Positions 25,501 through 36,300 of a stretch of DNA of 64,000 nucleotides are shown in pieces. A program made the translations under genes and the position numbers. Source of the stretch: Chelydra serpentina (lineage: Eukaryota > Chordata > Testudines > Chelydridae); assembly GCA_037349315.1 (NCBI GenBank), contig JBAIAC010000007.1, positions 2,232,001 through 2,296,000 of the forward strand, in the 5' to 3' direction. Position 1 is the first letter of the stretch; every line of letters begins with the position of its first letter. The notes beneath the pieces were generated by a model. It worked only from the letters and a program-made list of their open reading frames with translations. It did not search any database and was not told where the DNA came from.

Positions 25501-28500
25501 AGGAAGTTTAGACTTGAAATTAGACGAAGGTTTCTAACCATCAGAGGAGTGAAGTTCTGGAACAGCCTTCCAAGGGAAGCAGTGGGGGCAAAAGACCTAT
25601 CTGGCTTCAAGATTAAGCTAGATACGTTTATGGAGGAGATGATTTGATGGGATAACATGATCTTAGTCAAAGGTCAATTAATTGCCATCAGTGGTAAATA
25701 GGACCAATGGTCTATGATTGGATGTTAGAAGTTACTACAGAGAACTTTTCCTGGGTGTCTGGCTGGTGAGTCTTGCCCACATGCTCAGGGTTCAGCTGAT
25801 TGCCATATATGGGGTTGGGAAGGAATTTTCCTCCAGGGTAGATTGGCAGAGGCCCTGGAGGTTTTTTGCCTTCTTCTGCAGCATGGGGCACAGGTCACTT
25901 ACTGGAGGATTCTCTTTATCTTGAAGTCTTTAAACCATGATTTGAGGACATCAATAGCTGAGACATAGGTGAGAGGATTATTCCAGGAGTGGGTGGGTGA
26001 GATTCTGTGGCCTGCATTGTGCAGGAGGTCAGACTAGATGATCATAATGGTCCCTTCTGACCTTAGACTCATAGACTTTATGATGGTGTGTTGCTGTCTG
26101 ACACCAAAGTGACTTAATGTCGAGGCATGTGATAGTAACTGCAATCCTCTGCTAATGTGACCCCCATAAACCAGATCCACTAGCAACCCCATCTAGTAAT
26201 AAAACTCTGGTCTGTTGTAAGCTGGCTTTCTCCTACATCACTTGTCAGAAGCAGAATCCTACTACATGTAATGGAGTGGATCTCCTTATGGGCTAACTGC
26301 ACCTGGTTTGGGGTTCCCCTCTCCCTACCTTTTCCCCACCCTCTCCCCTTCCCTTCACAATTTTCCAGCCTTGACCAAAGGATGTATAGACACATCCACA
26401 TTCCATCAGCTGGGAGCACTAAGCAGCGGCAGCCTGTTAGCTTCACTAGCCCTTCAGAATCCGGGAAATGCTCTTCTTCCGTCACCTAGCTGTGACTTCC
26501 ACCCTTCCCAGTTCCTGACATGGTCCCTCAAGTGGTGGAACATGCAGAAGCACCTGCCTCAAGTACTGGGCTCTTCTGTAGATCTAGAGTCTGTTCTGGG
26601 CCAGGATTGGTCTCTCTCCATTGCAGGAGCCCTGGACTCTTGTTACTATTAGAGCCAGAATTCCAATCCTGGGCTGATGGCCTGACGAAAAGGCAGCATT
26701 GCCTCAGCTGGAGGTGGGGCTAGATGACTCTCTCCATTTTGCCCGTGGTAACCATGCTCTGTCCAGGTCTGCAAAGCTCCTGTCAGTGGAGACAGACTCC
26801 TGAATACTCGTGATCAGGAATTGGCAGCTCCTGTGTGTGGCCAAATTGGGAGCCTGGGCTCCTGCAGCTCAACAAGGCTTCTCTGCCCAAGGCAATGACT
26901 CCTATGTCTGAGTCACTTTGCTAGAGCCATGTCTACCTCGTGGGCTCGTAGGAGCCGCTTCCCCCTCCTTGGAACTGTGGACAGCGACCTCTTGAGCTTT
27001 CCTGCACGTGGTCTGCTGTGTGGCAGCCAGGGAGCTAACGGGCTTTGAACAACTACCCCAATGAAATGCCAGCCTGTCTCCTCTGCCTTAGGTGTTTCTG
27101 CTGCCTGGTTTGAACTTGCACAGGAGAAGGGCGGAGGAGGTCTCTTACTGGCTGACCCCCCCCCCCCCCCTCTGCCTCCTGCAGAGTCCATGATTCGGGG
27201 ACCTTGCCCTATATTTGTCTAATGGGCTCAGCATACTGAAGACACTACATAAACTATTCCAGGCTAGGCCCCCCTAGGCTCTTAGGTAGCATATGTAGTT
27301 CCTGATGGCTTCCCATCTTCTCCCCACACAACTGCCCTTGTTGTTGTATTTTCCTGAGATGAGTGAACTGTCAAGGGGGCGGGGGCTGAAGAGCCCAAGT
27401 TTATTTGGGGTCTGTTAAACTGCCAGCAGTTGCTCCAGTTCTCGAACACGGCCTTGGGCTGCAAAACGAGGGGAAAGGTGGAACTAAACTCTAGCTTCTG
27501 GTTGAACATTCTGGGTCTCCACGACACGTGTGGCAAGTCACTTTTGTATGGGGGGGGAAATGGATGCAGAGGTGTTTCAGCAAGTTGTATCTGACCGTGA
27601 GGGTTCTGTGCTGCTGGTTTTGGCTGTGCAGCATGATCAGGCAGGAGTCACAGTTGCATGAACTCGAATTTAAATAGCCTTCAGAGATGTGCTGACTTCC
27701 TCTGCTCAGGATTGATTTCCTTTGCCCCGAGGCGAGATCTGTGAGCATGTTCTGAAATCTGAGAAGTTGCTACTTCTGGAATTCGAATTTCAGTGCCTCC
27801 ACTGACATTCATATTTTTTCTCTCTCTCTCCTTCCCCTCCTCTTCTGCCGCCCCCCGCCCCCCCCCCCCCCCCAAGCAGCACCCTTGCTGTGGGGATTGC
27901 TCCTAATCAGTAGAAGCGACAGAGTCCTGTGGCACCTTATAGACTAACGGATGTATTGGAGCATAAGCTTTCGTGGGTGACTACCCACTTCAGCATTCAC
28001 TGATTGCTGCATCTGAAGTGGGTATTCACCCACGAAAGCTTATGCTCCAATACGTCCGTTAGTCTATAAGGTGCCACAGGACTCTTAGTCTGGATCTGTA
28101 GACGCGACAAACACGGGCTACCCCTTTGATCCTAATCAGTAGTACATCAAGGCTTCTCATTTGAAGAATAGCTTCACAAAAGGCTGTTGCTCCATCAGAA
28201 CTCTAGCCCTCTCTGCAATGTGTGTTGTATTCACCAACCAATGTAATATTGGGGCTTTCACACTAATTGCTGTTGACTAATCACTGAGCTTCACGCCGCA
28301 AGTTAGTGGCAATGTAGCACCATAAATGAAGACCAAACCCAACCTGTATTTTGGTATAACTAAGCTATAGCTGTCCAGCCAGGTAGTCTGTATAATTCTG
28401 TTTGCAAAAATAACCACTATGCAACTGGGACCTAATACTGGAATAATCCTCCCAGTGGTTCCATCATTTGGTTGGCAAGATTCCACTTCTCTTCCTCAGT

Positions 28501-31500
28501 CTGTAAGAAACAGCCATGTGGAACTGGACAATTGCAGTCAACTCACCGCCAGCTCAGAATGAGGTTCTTCACCATGCTCTCACTAAAATATTTAAAGCTA
28601 ATGTAATGTGTAGATGTTGTGGGTCCGATCATGCATGCATGACTTACCGTGCATAAAATTACACACGTCTTCCCATAAAGTTGTAACAGCCTATTAGATT
28701 TTTAACTTATCTCGCTTTCTCCCCTGTTCTTAGGGCACATCTGTCTGCCAGGCTATCCTCGTCGGTTCAGTAGTTGTTCTTCTGTACTCTTCAAGGGCTT
28801 GCTATAATCTGGTGGCAGTGACTATATCTCCAGAGAATGTTCCTAGTCCATTTAATTATGGCTGGGACAACCTTTCAGATAAGGTAACTAGTAATATTAA
28901 TGGGTGGGCGTTGGAGGGTGGTGGGGTGTCTCAAATCCAGAACATGGCTAATGAGAAAAATCAATGTTCTGGGTTTGTGGCAATGGTCCCCAACCTTTCT
29001 GTGGCAAGGAGCACATTCATCCCTTCAGAGTGTGGTGGGCAGCGACACTTCTTGGCAGCATTTTGGTGGCAATGGTTCTCCGCCGGAAGCACTGCGCAGC
29101 AGCATTTCGGCAAAAGCTTCTCCAGCGGATGCTCCTCTCCTCTGCCTTCCTTGGCACCGGCCCTGACGGTGGGCGCACATAAATGCCCCAGCGGGCGCCA
29201 CGTTGGGGACCACTGGTCTGTGGGATCTCACTAAAGATGCTGTAGTAGTGTTCTGAAAAGCGCTCGTGTTCCAGTTCCTGACTGTAAAGTCAGTTCTAAT
29301 AGGAATGTAATGCTTAATATGACACACTGCTGTCTACAACTAGACATGTCTATAGAGGAGCTTGACCCTGAAGACTCAAAGAGCAGCCCAGGCAACTCAC
29401 ACCTGATGCTAATGCATTAAAAGAGCCGCCTTCCAAGCTATTTGAGTCGAAGGGGAAATATGACTCACCCCACCGCTACTTTCTTATGCTCCTCCTTTAA
29501 TTTGGGGGGTTACTTGTCACAAGTGCTTGTAAATGTTAGGTATGGTAGTTGTCACTAAAGAGATCTTTCTGCTCCCGGTAACTGCCACTAACGTGTTACT
29601 AGCCTTAACAGTAAGATGCAGTGAATGGGATTTGCTTGCCAAGTATCTAAATACTGACTAGGTGCACAAGATTAAACATCAATGAGCTCTGAAGTGGACA
29701 CCAAACTGCACCCTCTTCATGGCGAGTGCACACCTGTAGCGCTGGTGTAATGGCACTGTATACTGTGCTGCAATATAGACCATTCGGTAGGTCAGTCTAG
29801 GTCCTGAGCATCTGTGACCAGCCAGGGTTGTCTGAAACCACAGTGAAGACGTATAGATCACATCTGTCTGTCATCACACCCTCTACCCTAGACGCAATGG
29901 TGGTGATAGGATACTAGCTACCACATCACTGTATACATGGGTGTGAGAGCCTCCCATGTACCACACTATAATCTTGAAACATTCTATAAGATGTCTGACT
30001 TGACATGAAACACTTTCACTTATTGGTGAGGGGTCCACTTTCTACACTATGGAACAAACACAACCCCTGCCCCCAGAAAACTGAGTAGACTTGACATGGA
30101 AGCTCAGCTGAAATCTGTAGCCGCTGGTACTGGCCACTCAGTGACCACATACTGCCCTAGCTGGACCACTGATCTGAGCCAGTCTGGCAATTGCAGTGTA
30201 CAACACTAATCCAAACTCTTTCCAGATTTGAAATCCAGAAGAGATTCTGTGCATTGCATCCTAGTCTGTTTCTTGGAATCCCATCACTCTGGGGTAAATC
30301 AGTTTGTTTGTTTTTAAGTGTTGTTTTAAAACAAAACCCTCCAGGCTTAAACATAACCCCTCTGTTTCCAGATGCACGCAGAAGAAGTCAGTAGTGAAGA
30401 ATATGTGGTGTTTGGAGTGGTCCTCTTCCTCTGGGAGCTTGTGCCGACCAGTTTTGTGGTGCTGTTCTTTCGGGCTCAGAGGTTAACTCAAAACTTGGTA
30501 GGATATGAACTAATTGCTCTAGGATTAGGATCTTTTTTCAAGTTGCTCTTTGCACATGAAACTTGTCTGATTTTACTCTAGCTAAATAGCTTTTTTCCGC
30601 TACATAATCTCTAGAAACAATTGGGTGCCTTTAAAAACAACTTTTCTCTCCTCCTCTTCTCTCCCCCCCCCCCCCCCCAATCACCAGACACCAGCTGGCA
30701 TGATAAACAGTCATAGTTACAGCTCCAGAGCGTACTTCTTTGACAATCCAAGGCGATATGACAGTGACGATGACTTGCCAAGACTCGCTGCGAGAGAAGG
30801 AGGAAGGTATGTTGGGAGCTGTTCAGATATTCAGAATCGCCATTTGCTGCTCACACGTGAGCGTCTTAACAGTCTACAGAGCAGCCACCTCCTGCTCTTC
30901 TTTCAAGCCAAAGAATCTTCCCTAGCAAAGGGGCCTAGAACCAGTAGACCAAATAAATAAGGCAGTTCATAACATAAACTTTGGCTTACACCAAGGACCT
31001 GAGATCTGAACTTTGGCTACAGGTGTTAACCACCATTGAAAATCAGGCCACTCTTGGGTGCTTAAAGTTAGAGGGGGGGAAAAAGTCTTTTTGATAAAAT
31101 GCATAGAGGTTTACAGGCATGTGTACCTGTAAGCTTAAAAACTGCTGAATTCCTGGTGAAGACTTGCAAGCTGCAGAAAGTCTTGGGTAAAGTGTGGGGG
31201 TGGGGGTTGTTTGTTTGTTTTTTCCTGGAGTAACAGTTATTGCTGTATAACAAACTTGAGACAAAAGATGTATGAACACTTAGCGGGGCTGTAGTGTTCT
31301 CAAGCTGAGATCCAGGCATTTCTCTGAGCGCATCTTGGCGTGATGGGTGTTCTAGAAATACCAACAGTCCTAGAAGTGATGAGTGAACTTGTGTATATTG
31401 GCTTTATTTTATGGCTGTCAATTAATCAGTTAACTCACGTGATTAACTCAAATAAATCACGGCTTTACAAAATTAATCACACTTATAACAATGGAATACC

Positions 31501-33349
31501 AATTGGAAAAACATCCAAAAATATTTAATACATTTCTACATTTTTGATATTGATTTTAATTACAACAAAGAATACAAAGGGCACAGTGCTCACTCCATAT
31601 ATTTGTAATAAAAAAATATATACTGTGTAAAAATGATAAAAGAAATAGTATTTTTAAGTTCACATCATACAAGTACTGAAGTGCAATCTCTTTATCATGA
31701 AAGAGAAAATCTGCATTTTGGTTACATAACTGCACTCAAACAAAACCGTATAAAACTTTAGAGCCTACAAGTCCACTCAGTCCTCCTTCTTATTCTGCCA
31801 ATCGCAAGACAAACAAGTTTGTTTACATTGACAGGAGACACTGCTTCCTGCTTCTTATTTACAGTGTCACCTGAAAGTGAGAACAGGCGTTCTCAGATGC
31901 CACCAGCAGAAGGTTGATTTTCTTTTTTTGGTGGTTTGGATTCTGTAGTTTCTGCATTGGAGTGTTGCTCTTTTAAGACTTCTGAAAGCATGCACCACAC
32001 CTCATCCCTCTCAGATTTTGGAAGGCACTTCAGATTCTTAAACCTTGGGTCAAGTGCTGTAGCTAGTTCTAGAAGTCTCACATCGGTACCTTTTTTTGCA
32101 TTTTGTCAAGTCTGCTGTGAAAGTTTGTTTTAAGAACACATGTTCTGGGTCATCATCCAAGACTGCTAGAACATGAAATATATGGCAGAATGCCCATGAA
32201 ACAGAGCAGGAGACGTACAATTCTCCATCCAAGGAGTTGTGTCACAAACTTAATTGATGCTTTTTTTGTTTTTGTTTTTTAAAACGGGCATCATCCGCAT
32301 GGAAGCATGTCCTCTGGAATGGTGGTTGAAGCATGAAGGGGCATCCTAATGTTTAGCATATCTGACCCACAAATACCTTGCAACGCCAGCTACAAACGTG
32401 CCACGTGAATGCCTGTTCTCACTTTCAGGTGACATTGTAAATAAGAAGCAGGCAGCATTGTCTAGAAAATTGTAACCAACCTTGTTTGTCTGAGTGATTT
32501 GGTTGGCCAAGAAGTAGAACTGAGTGGACTTGTAGGCTCTAAAGTTTTACATTGCATTCAAAAATAAAACCATGTTTTTGTACATTTCTACATTTGTAAG
32601 TTCAACTTTCATGATAAAGTGATTGCACTACAGTACTTGTATGAGGTGAGTTGAAAAATAAAATTTGTTTTTTACAGTGCAAATTGTAATAAACATAGTG
32701 AGCACTGTACATTTTCTATTCTGTGTTGTAATTGAAATTAATATATTTTAAAATGTAGCAAACATCCAAAAACATTTAAAATAAAGGGTATTCTCGTTTA
32801 ACAGCACGATTATTTTTTTTAACCATTTAACAGCGTGTAGTTTTTGGTTTTTTTGTTGGTTGTTTTGTGTGTTTGGGGTTTTTTTTTTTTTTTTTTTTTT
32901 TTGTTTTTTTGGATGCTCATCTTATGACACCAATCGGAAAGGGCCTGACCTCTTTTAGGTGCTGGACACCCACTCTGAAAATTAAGGGCCCTTTAAGATG
33001 TCAAGTTGAGCACCAAAATCACTAGTCACCTCTGAAAAGTTGAAGCGTTGTCCAAAGAGTCCTAGCTGAAGCCACTTTTCAACTTTTGTATTAAAACTCC
33101 AGCGCTAGACAGCACAATCCTGGAATAACTCTAGACTCCTGTCTCTAACCAGTCTTTCCCATTTCTTCCCTCCAAAGCTTGGCTACCCCTCAGTGCTCTG
33201 GCTGGTATGGCACTCTGACTGGAAGCGATAGCTGTGCGGTTATTCCCTATCTGAGTGGACCTAAGCCAGACGCTGCCCCGCTGCTCTTCACGTGTAGTGA
33301 TTTGGAAGCTAACAATCACCACAGCTTGTACTCCACGCCGCAGAACTGA
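10153..33349 (+). CDS. GPR137C: GPR137C, seven-transmembrane GPR137-family protein (7 coding exons)
   Basis: Joined exons 10153-10509, 22165-22208, 23681-23909, 28734-28883, 30372-30497, 30688-30806 and 33178-33349 give one open frame of 398 codons; human GPR137C is about 429. All junctions are GT/AG and phases fit. Hydrophobic segments near residues 22-48, 57-78, 96-118, 135-155, 168-190, 218-238 and 270-292 fit seven helices. Family marks include [65 protein letters not shown] and the tail [20 protein letters not shown], which point to the C paralogue rather than A or B. GPR137 proteins are lysosomal membrane proteins; GPR137B is reported to aid Rag/mTORC1 recruitment, and that role for C is inferred. 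The start was chosen because it is the only ATG in frame ahead of helix 1. The gene converges on ERO1A. Confidence 0.95.
10549..10990. repeat. Tandem repeat (~130-bp unit, 3-3.5 copies) with GT/CA tracts, intron 1
   Basis: Units contain CAAACTTGGGGCGGGG, TTGATTTCCTTGC, a CA tract, TTGGGAAGACCAATAACCCC and GTTGCTAAACTGGGCTGT. They are separated by variable TG tracts. The array begins about 40 bp after the exon 1 donor. Confidence 0.95.
10991..12534. other. GPR137C intron 1, no gene seen
   Basis: Intronic sequence with short homopolymers. About 12245-12415 resembles a decayed hAT element ending GGTTGAAAACCACTGCAG. Nothing else was recognised. Confidence 0.5.
12535..13022. mobile_element. MITE with inverted arms, split by a younger MITE
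   Basis: An inverted repeat pairs CCCCTTGTGTTGACACTTCT and TTTAAGAGTGCCCTATATTG (about 12549-12600) with their reverse-complement-like partners around 12655-12716. A further part, GTGGGTGCAACTCTTGCATT, resumes after the nested element at 12742-12971. Outer ends are approximate. Confidence 0.55.
12742..12971. mobile_element. hAT-like MITE (same family as 2819-3037)
   Basis: Starts CAGGGGTTCTCAAACTGG and ends ATTTGAGAACCACTG. Flanks TTTCTAAAT and TTTCTTTAAAT suggest an 8-bp duplication that has since diverged. It is inserted within another MITE. Confidence 0.85.
13023..15830. other. GPR137C intron 1, no gene seen
   Basis: AT-moderate single-copy intron. Open frames are short and lack homology. 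No RNA gene or clear repeat was recognised. Confidence 0.5.
15835..16497 (+). mobile_element. Decayed CR1-like LINE, endonuclease fragment joined to 3' tail
   Basis: A broken frame around 16220-16340 reads like the CR1 endonuclease end ([14 protein letters not shown], then [12 protein letters not shown] text). The end has GGAGGTCAGACTAAGGTCC and ACCATTGTGATCATCTA, the CR1 3' tail. An internal deletion removed the reverse transcriptase. Confidence 0.65.
16498..19640. other. GPR137C intron 1, no gene seen
   Basis: Single-copy intron. A short CR1-like 3' scrap (TGGCCACTGTCGGATGGGAT) lies near 18175-18235. The GC-rich frames at about 19262-19630 show no homology. Confidence 0.5.
19643..20255 (-). 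mobile_element. CR1 LINE 3' end
   Basis: Minus-strand CR1 tail. The 3'-terminal text on the plus strand is ATAGAATCTCAGGGTTGGAA and CATCTAGTCCAACCCCCTGC. The frame encodes [20 protein letters not shown] and later [24 protein letters not shown] text. It is the same subfamily as the copy at 63620-64000. Confidence 0.9.
20256..21160. repeat. Possible solo-LTR-like or unnamed interspersed repeat
   Basis: Includes a TATA-like CTATAAAAAGG (about 20616), tandem-free unique text and a long T/G-rich downstream part. It reads like other interspersed repeats I associate with turtle introns, but no paired copy is present here. Ends are not defined. Confidence 0.3.
22165..22208 (+). CDS. GPR137C: GPR137C coding exon 2 (44-bp microexon)
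   Basis: The exon lies between ttttgtag and gtaagt and encodes [14 protein letters not shown] plus two bases. It is the loop after helix 3 and aligns with human VICKVRCATELDRHK. It restores the phase needed to join exon 1 (phase 0) to exon 3, which starts with the last base of a Lys codon. It is too short to be noticed as an ORF. Confidence 0.93.
22583..22865. mobile_element. MITE with subterminal inverted repeats (GTCTAC...GTAGAC family)
   Basis: The left end has TTACGTCTACCCAGCAATGA; the right end has TTAGCTGCTGTGTAGACATG. An internal copy TCTACACAGCAATGAAACAG repeats the left subterminal motif. It is non-coding and lies in intron 2. Confidence 0.6.
23681..23909 (+). CDS. GPR137C: GPR137C coding exon 3
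   Basis: Acceptor ccttttccag, donor AAG|gtaggt. Encodes helices 4 and 5, including [34 protein letters not shown] and [12 protein letters not shown]. Conservation with human GPR137C is high across the whole exon. Confidence 0.96.
24205..26085 (+). mobile_element. CR1-type LINE, 5'-truncated, with reverse transcriptase
   Basis: Starts within ORF2 and runs through the 3'UTR, ending GGAGGTCAGACTAGATGATC, ATAATGGTCCCTTCTGACCT and a TCATAGACTTTATGA tail. It is about 1.9 kb in GPR137C intron 3, in the same orientation as the gene. Confidence 0.92.
24403..25305 (+). pseudogene. CR1 ORF2 reverse transcriptase (partial, frameshifted at the end)
   Basis: A 300-codon frame with RT palm motifs: [16 protein letters not shown] (residues 62-77), [15 protein letters not shown] (123-137) and the catalytic FADD (152-155). 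[10 protein letters not shown] and [16 protein letters not shown] follow. The frame breaks near 25260 and continues in another frame (25248-25490, then 25465-25647), so the protein is not intact. The N-terminal endonuclease is absent. The preceding part (24205-24400) carries the RT0 block in broken frame. Confidence 0.9.
26086..27900. other. GPR137C intron 3, no gene seen
   Basis: Single-copy intron with homopolymer C tracts near 27158 and 27853. No exon or repeat family was recognised. Confidence 0.5.
27901..28142. mobile_element. Foldback retroposon with perfect 13-bp target-site duplication
   Basis: TCCTAATCAGTAG occurs at 27901-27913 and again at 28130-28142. Between them, a left arm (27914-27994) and right arm (28014-28088) are near-perfect inverted copies containing AGCATAAGCTTTCGTGGGTG. 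The right arm continues into the sense 3' end CAAACACGGGCTACCCCTTT. The structure indicates a retroposon whose 5' part was inverted on insertion. Confidence 0.9.
28734..28883 (+). CDS. GPR137C: GPR137C coding exon 4
   Basis: Exactly 50 codons between ttcttag and gtaact. Encodes helix 6 ([20 protein letters not shown]) and the loop [11 protein letters not shown]. Phase 0 at both ends, as in the mammalian gene. Confidence 0.96.
28981..29215. mobile_element. hAT-like MITE
   Basis: Starts CAATGGTCCCCAACC and ends GTTGGGGACCACTG. Flanks gtttgtgg (28973-28980) and gtctgtgg (29216-29223) match at 7 of 8 positions. It inserted about 100 bp after GPR137C exon 4. Confidence 0.88.
29224..30371. other. 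GPR137C intron 4, no gene seen
   Basis: Single-copy sequence leading to the exon 5 acceptor. No repeat or exon was recognised. Confidence 0.5.
30372..30497 (+). CDS. GPR137C: GPR137C coding exon 5
   Basis: Forty-two codons between tgtttccag and gtagga. Encodes helix 7 ([20 protein letters not shown], then [10 protein letters not shown]). Phase 0 at both ends. Confidence 0.96.
30688..30806 (+). CDS. GPR137C: GPR137C coding exon 6
   Basis: The acceptor follows a long C/T tract (30660-30687); the donor is AG|gtatgt. Encodes the cytoplasmic tail segment [20 protein letters not shown] followed by [12 protein letters not shown], the most conserved tail block of the family. The frame stays open past the donor to 30960, which an intron-retained transcript could use. 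Confidence 0.95.
31413..32835. mobile_element. DNA transposon with ~450-bp inverted arms and transposase remnant (hAT-like)
   Basis: The left arm (31413-31900) and right arm (about 32410-32835) are inverted copies: for example, GTCACCTGAAAGTGAGAACA is mirrored by TGTTCTCACTTTCAGGTGAC. Outer ends begin GGCTGTCAATTAATC. The centre holds a minus-strand coding scrap. No clear 8-bp duplication is visible. It lies between GPR137C exons 6 and 7. Confidence 0.75.
31893..32232 (-). pseudogene. hAT-family transposase fragment
   Basis: Minus-strand codons include [20 protein letters not shown] and KSERDEVW, the pattern seen near the C-terminal half of ZBED/hAT transposases. The upstream part is frameshifted ([19 protein letters not shown] text). 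It is inactive and framed by the long inverted arms. Confidence 0.65.
33178..33349 (+). CDS. GPR137C: GPR137C coding exon 7 (terminal)
   Basis: Acceptor ctccaaag. Encodes the C terminus, including [32 protein letters not shown] and STPQN, then TGA. The last five residues nearly match human VTPQN. Phase 2 entry completes the Arg/Ser codon split across exon 6. Confidence 0.95.
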
Positions 33350-36300
33350 AGAGCCCGCCAAGATGCGCTTCTCTTGGGGCGGCTTTCGTGGGAGTCCTGA
33401 TCATTTCCCAAACATCTAACTCCATCTGCACAAACATTCCATTCTCTCTCGCAGCTGTAAGCCAGCACCTGGAGACTTAGGCTGCGTGTGGTATGTAAAA
33501 CTGTTACTCATGGTACCGTGTAGCAAAGGGAAGGTGAAGAAAATCTCTGGGAGCCTTTTGGGAGGGAGGGCGGGGGGGGTGTCAAGTCTTCTCAAGATGC
33601 TCGTTGGCAGCTAGAAGCACCAGAGCTGACTCACCAGACCAACATCAAATGCATATTTGCACTTTTATCTGCACGTTCTGAAGGAACACGTCACACTCGG
33701 ACTTCCCTTCGGAACAGCCTCTGTCTGTTCCATGTTACTCTTTTAATTGCACATCCATGGCTGGGAGAGGTGCGGCTGTCCTGCAAAGACGGGTGGGTCA
33801 ATATGTAGGCCGCGCTGCTTCCTGATCTGCTCCAAGGACAAACTCCCCCTCTTCAGAGAAACTGTGGGTTTTGCACTAATGAAGAAAGTTACCTAATGTA
33901 TAATGTGCCATAGTCACAAGACCAATGTAGTGTCTTTGCGGGGGATTTGGTCTTATTCTAACTCGGGCCTTGTGTCGGCAGACTACTAAAATACTCTTAG
34001 CTGGACTGGTGGGTCATAGCGAACCTTCAAGCATGGGTGTGGCGAAGGCCTTTAAAAGTCAGAAGCCATTGAGCTCAACTAGCACGAAGGTCACTGAACA
34101 GTCACCAGCTCTGCTCTTTTAAACGGGGAAAAATGCCACCTCGAGCAAGCGCAATGAGTGTCGTTCCCGTTAAGCTTGTGGAGAGCATGAGGCATGCGCC
34201 TTGCAGGGTGGCTTCTTCAAGCAAACCTAGCTGTGAGTTTAGATAAGGGGCGTGACCATTTTATTTTGACCCCAACCAATACATAACATGGCTTCTTTCA
34301 TACTAGGATCTGTTCACTGCAGTCCCGAGTGGAGTCGGTGCTTAATCTGCCTTGGGGAGAATAGCGATTTTATATTTAACCTGACTGAATATAAACGAGA
34401 GGTCATTCTTAGAACATGAAAACTTCTTTGCTTTCATGGCAGTTTTCTCTGACAGAAATCATGAAGCCTGTAGTGTGGTACCTGCAAGTTTGCCTCAAAA
34501 CGTCTAGTTCTTCTGTCTCTTCATACTGCGTCTGAGGAATGAGTGTCCCATGACATTCCCCTGAATGTAATGTAAAAGTAGTGCAACGTGACCTGAACAA
34601 GAGGGGACCCCCACCCCCAGTGAAGTATTGGATACATTTTGGCATCTCGTTGCAGCACGTGCACTGGAGGGTGGGTCTAATGAGTGAGTAGCATTTAATG
34701 GAATGTGTAGTTTTTTTAATGACCAGAATTATATTCTGGCAGGATGTTGGTCTTTAAATCACTCTTTTAACTGTGTCCAAAAGCACCCTCTTCAAAATAG
34801 GAAAGCGAGACATGGTCGTAAGGATGCACAGGTGTTTAGATTAGGCTCTCAAGTGAGCTCTTAAATACAATGTTGGTCTACACAGATTCGTAGCTCCTAC
34901 AAGGAAAATCGTGCTTCTGGGGCCAGTGTAGGGCAGCTATCCTCTCCAGCCTGTAGTAGACTTCCCCCCAGTATCTCTCCACCTAAGCGTTCCTTTAGAA
35001 GCTGAAACTGGAAACGGTTGGCATACATGGCTGATGGCAGGATCTGGTCCTGCCTATCAACTGCATGCACTTTCCAAGGGTGTGCTTCGTTTTTAAACTT
35101 GAATTAAGATTTGATGTTAGAGTAAAACTTCACTGAGGGGACTGAACAGGACCATACAGTCTGTAGGACAGCAGGGGATACTGCTGGCGCATGGAACATG
35201 ACTGAAGTGATGGTCTAGCCTTCAAAATGCTGACTCTCAGGCTTACAGCTGTAGAGTGGGTGTGACACACACACACACACACACACATTTTCCCAGCATA
35301 AACTCTTGGTTCTCAAAGAAGGTAGTGGCGCAGGCCTAGGATCGGTGTGGAAAAGAACATTTTTGAGTGTACAGTGAACAGATCTACATCCCTTGCTGTT
35401 ACTGGGCTAGTTTTGAACTAGTTAGCTGGCAGACCAGGGGACCACCCCTCCCTCTCTGTATAACTCCCCCCCACCCAGAAACTGAGCAGCTGGCTTGAGA
35501 TGTAGGGGTACTCGAATGTCCTCATTTTACTCTTTCACTCACTGGTCCAAAACACAGGCAACCCGTGCTCCTTCCTCTAAAGGCTCGGAGATTCTTTTTG
35601 ACAGATCACTGGATCTTTTTCGCTCTAATACTTGAGCCAGAAAGGACTTAGGGAAAGCGTTCTCCCAGCTACTTTTATTTTAGCTACCCTTGTAAGACCC
35701 GTCTCGTTGGGATTCAGAAACCAGTTGCTCTGTCTTGATCGCCGCTTGACTTCTGGTGAAACTAGCTAGGGACCTGAACTCCAGTTGCCGCCCTTCTCTT
35801 CCCCTCCCATAAGTCACCAAAGACGTGAAGTTCAGCCACTCGCCCCTGAAGTCCAAAGCACTAGGAGCACTTTAAGTTTCCTTTGGAGGGAAGGGAGTGT
35901 TGAGCGCAAAAAAAAAAAAAAAGGGCTACAGGCTCATTGTTCATATTGCACTGACGCACAGAACGACAATATGATCTTCCTCTCATTAGGATCACAGAGC
36001 AGGGCAGTGAGTCTCGTTGCTTAAGTGTGTACTAGTGAGTGACAAGCAAATGTTTTGGGTTTTATTACTTTGTATGGATGGCCATTTAATTTCAGAACTC
36101 TGACAGCTCAGATTGGGGCCAGTCTTGTGTTTTACTGAAGTAATTTATAGCTGACCTGTACCATGACTTTTATATGCATAGTTGCCTTTCATTCCATTTT
36201 TTTTGGTAAGGGTTTAACTGTTTCTCCGCTTCACAACCAGTTGCGAGCTGGTTGCAACAGGAAGCTGTGGCCAATGAATGTACCTATTTGTTGTTGTTCA

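Noticed and set aside
30625..30960. 111-codon frame extending GPR137C exon 6 on both sides
   Set aside because: Only the part between the acceptor at 30687 and donor at 30807 matches the family; the rest is intron read-through.
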